From Candidatus Omnitrophota bacterium (lineage in GTDB: Bacteria > Omnitrophota > Gorgyraeia > Gygaellales > Profunditerraquicolaceae): a stretch of 7,006 nt of DNA. Below, piece by piece: positions 6,610 through 7,006 of the stretch. The stretch lies in the NCBI GenBank assembly GCA_028714055.1, contig JAQTNB010000059.1:1-7006 (forward strand), read 5' to 3'. A program made the position numbers and the translations under genes. Numbering within the stretch: the stretch's first letter is position 1; each line of letters opens with the position of its first letter. The notes beneath the pieces are model-generated. The model made no database searches, was not told where the DNA came from, and worked only from the letters and a program-made list of their open reading frames with translations.

Positions 6610-7006
6610 AAGGAATGGATACGTTCTTAAGCAATTCGGAGACGATGAACTCCGGGGTTTTGTCGGCGATCAGGGCCTTGGGCTGCAATATGATCCTGTG
6701 CTTAAGCACCAGCGGCAGGAGGTTGACCACGTCATCCGGGATGACATAATCGCGGCCTTCGATAAGCGCCCAGGCGCTGGTCGCCTTCATTAGGGAAATG
6801 GAGGCGCGGGGGCTGGCGCCGATCTTGACCTCGTCCATCTTACGCGTTGTCGCCACGAGCCTGACGATGTAATCGAATATCTTGGGCGAGACCTCGATAT
6901 TCTTGACGCGCTCCTGGAGCTTGACCACCTTTTCCAGCGTCAGCACCGGCTGGAGGTCTTCCACCGGATGCTGGAATTTTTGTCCCGAGATGACCCTTAT
7001 CTCTTC
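6608..7006 (-). CDS. MoxR-family AAA+ ATPase, C-terminal part (5' end outside window)
   Basis: The reading frame is open to the window edge (7006) and ends at a TAA at 6608-6610, giving 132 visible residues. A GTG at 6962-6964 is an internal codon, because the 14 codons upstream of it continue the family pattern. The visible part is the lid domain of MoxR ATPases: a His-Pro followed by a segment reading DLQPVLTLEKV, a helix ending DYIVRLVATTR, the sensor-2 motif GASPRAS whose arginine contacts ATP, and the closing signature GRDYVIPDDV followed by LKHRI. Walker A, Walker B and sensor 1 lie outside the window and cannot be checked. MoxR proteins act as cytosolic ATP-driven chaperone-like factors, usually encoded beside a DUF58/von Willebrand-type partner, which is the case here. 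It is the most upstream gene seen of a four-gene operon, and more genes may precede it. Family assignment is firm; the client protein is unknown. Confidence 0.95.
   Translation of the reverse strand, partial: EEIRVISGQKFQHPVEDLQPVLTLEKVVKLQERVKNIEVSPKIFDYIVRLVATTRKMDEVKIGASPRASISLMKATSAWALIEGRDYVIPDDVVNLLPLVLKHRIILQPKALIADKTPEFIVSELLKNVSIP

Overview
The window is a compact, all-minus-strand stretch of bacterial chromosome. Four tightly packed genes run right to left, followed by a separate small thioredoxin gene at the left end. Base composition is moderately GC-rich by eye. No mobile element, RNA gene, CRISPR array or plus-strand gene can be supported. The signal peptide, the Ig-like periplasmic-type domains and the MoxR/DUF58 pair suggest a Gram-negative-type bacterium. 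An uncultured lineage such as Omnitrophota is a guess from the style of the proteins and is not shown by any marker in the window.

Layout, in the direction of transcription (7006 to 1): (1) the C-terminal lid of a MoxR-family AAA+ ATPase, cut by the window edge; (2) a DUF58 membrane protein of 411 residues; (3) an 886-residue protein with about seven N-terminal membrane helices, a roughly 570-residue charged helical/coiled-coil region and one C-terminal bacterial Ig-like domain; (4) a 738-residue protein with a signal peptide, five degenerate Ig-like domains, one membrane helix and a cytosolic tail resembling DUF4129; (5) after an 83-base gap with a candidate promoter, a 109-residue thioredoxin with an intact WCGPC active site. 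The junctions between genes 1 to 4 are 10 bases, 2 bases and a 1-base stop/start overlap, so these four are almost certainly one operon.

MoxR, DUF58 and TgpA (DUF3488 membrane domain, periplasmic transglutaminase-like domain, membrane helix, DUF4129 tail) form a widespread gene neighbourhood. Here the third position appears to be filled by two proteins. One carries the N-terminal polytopic part, the other the single helix plus DUF4129-like tail. Between them the transglutaminase domain is missing, replaced by a long helical-repeat region and six Ig-like domains shared across the two proteins. The proposed model, which is inference, is a split, non-catalytic TgpA-like envelope complex. Its periplasmic parts would be structural or adhesive and its cytosolic tail could be the contact for MoxR/DUF58. 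This is the most interesting content of the window.

The two gene-free stretches (1-69 and 400-482) are short. The first holds an inverted repeat, the second a promoter-like sequence for the thioredoxin gene.
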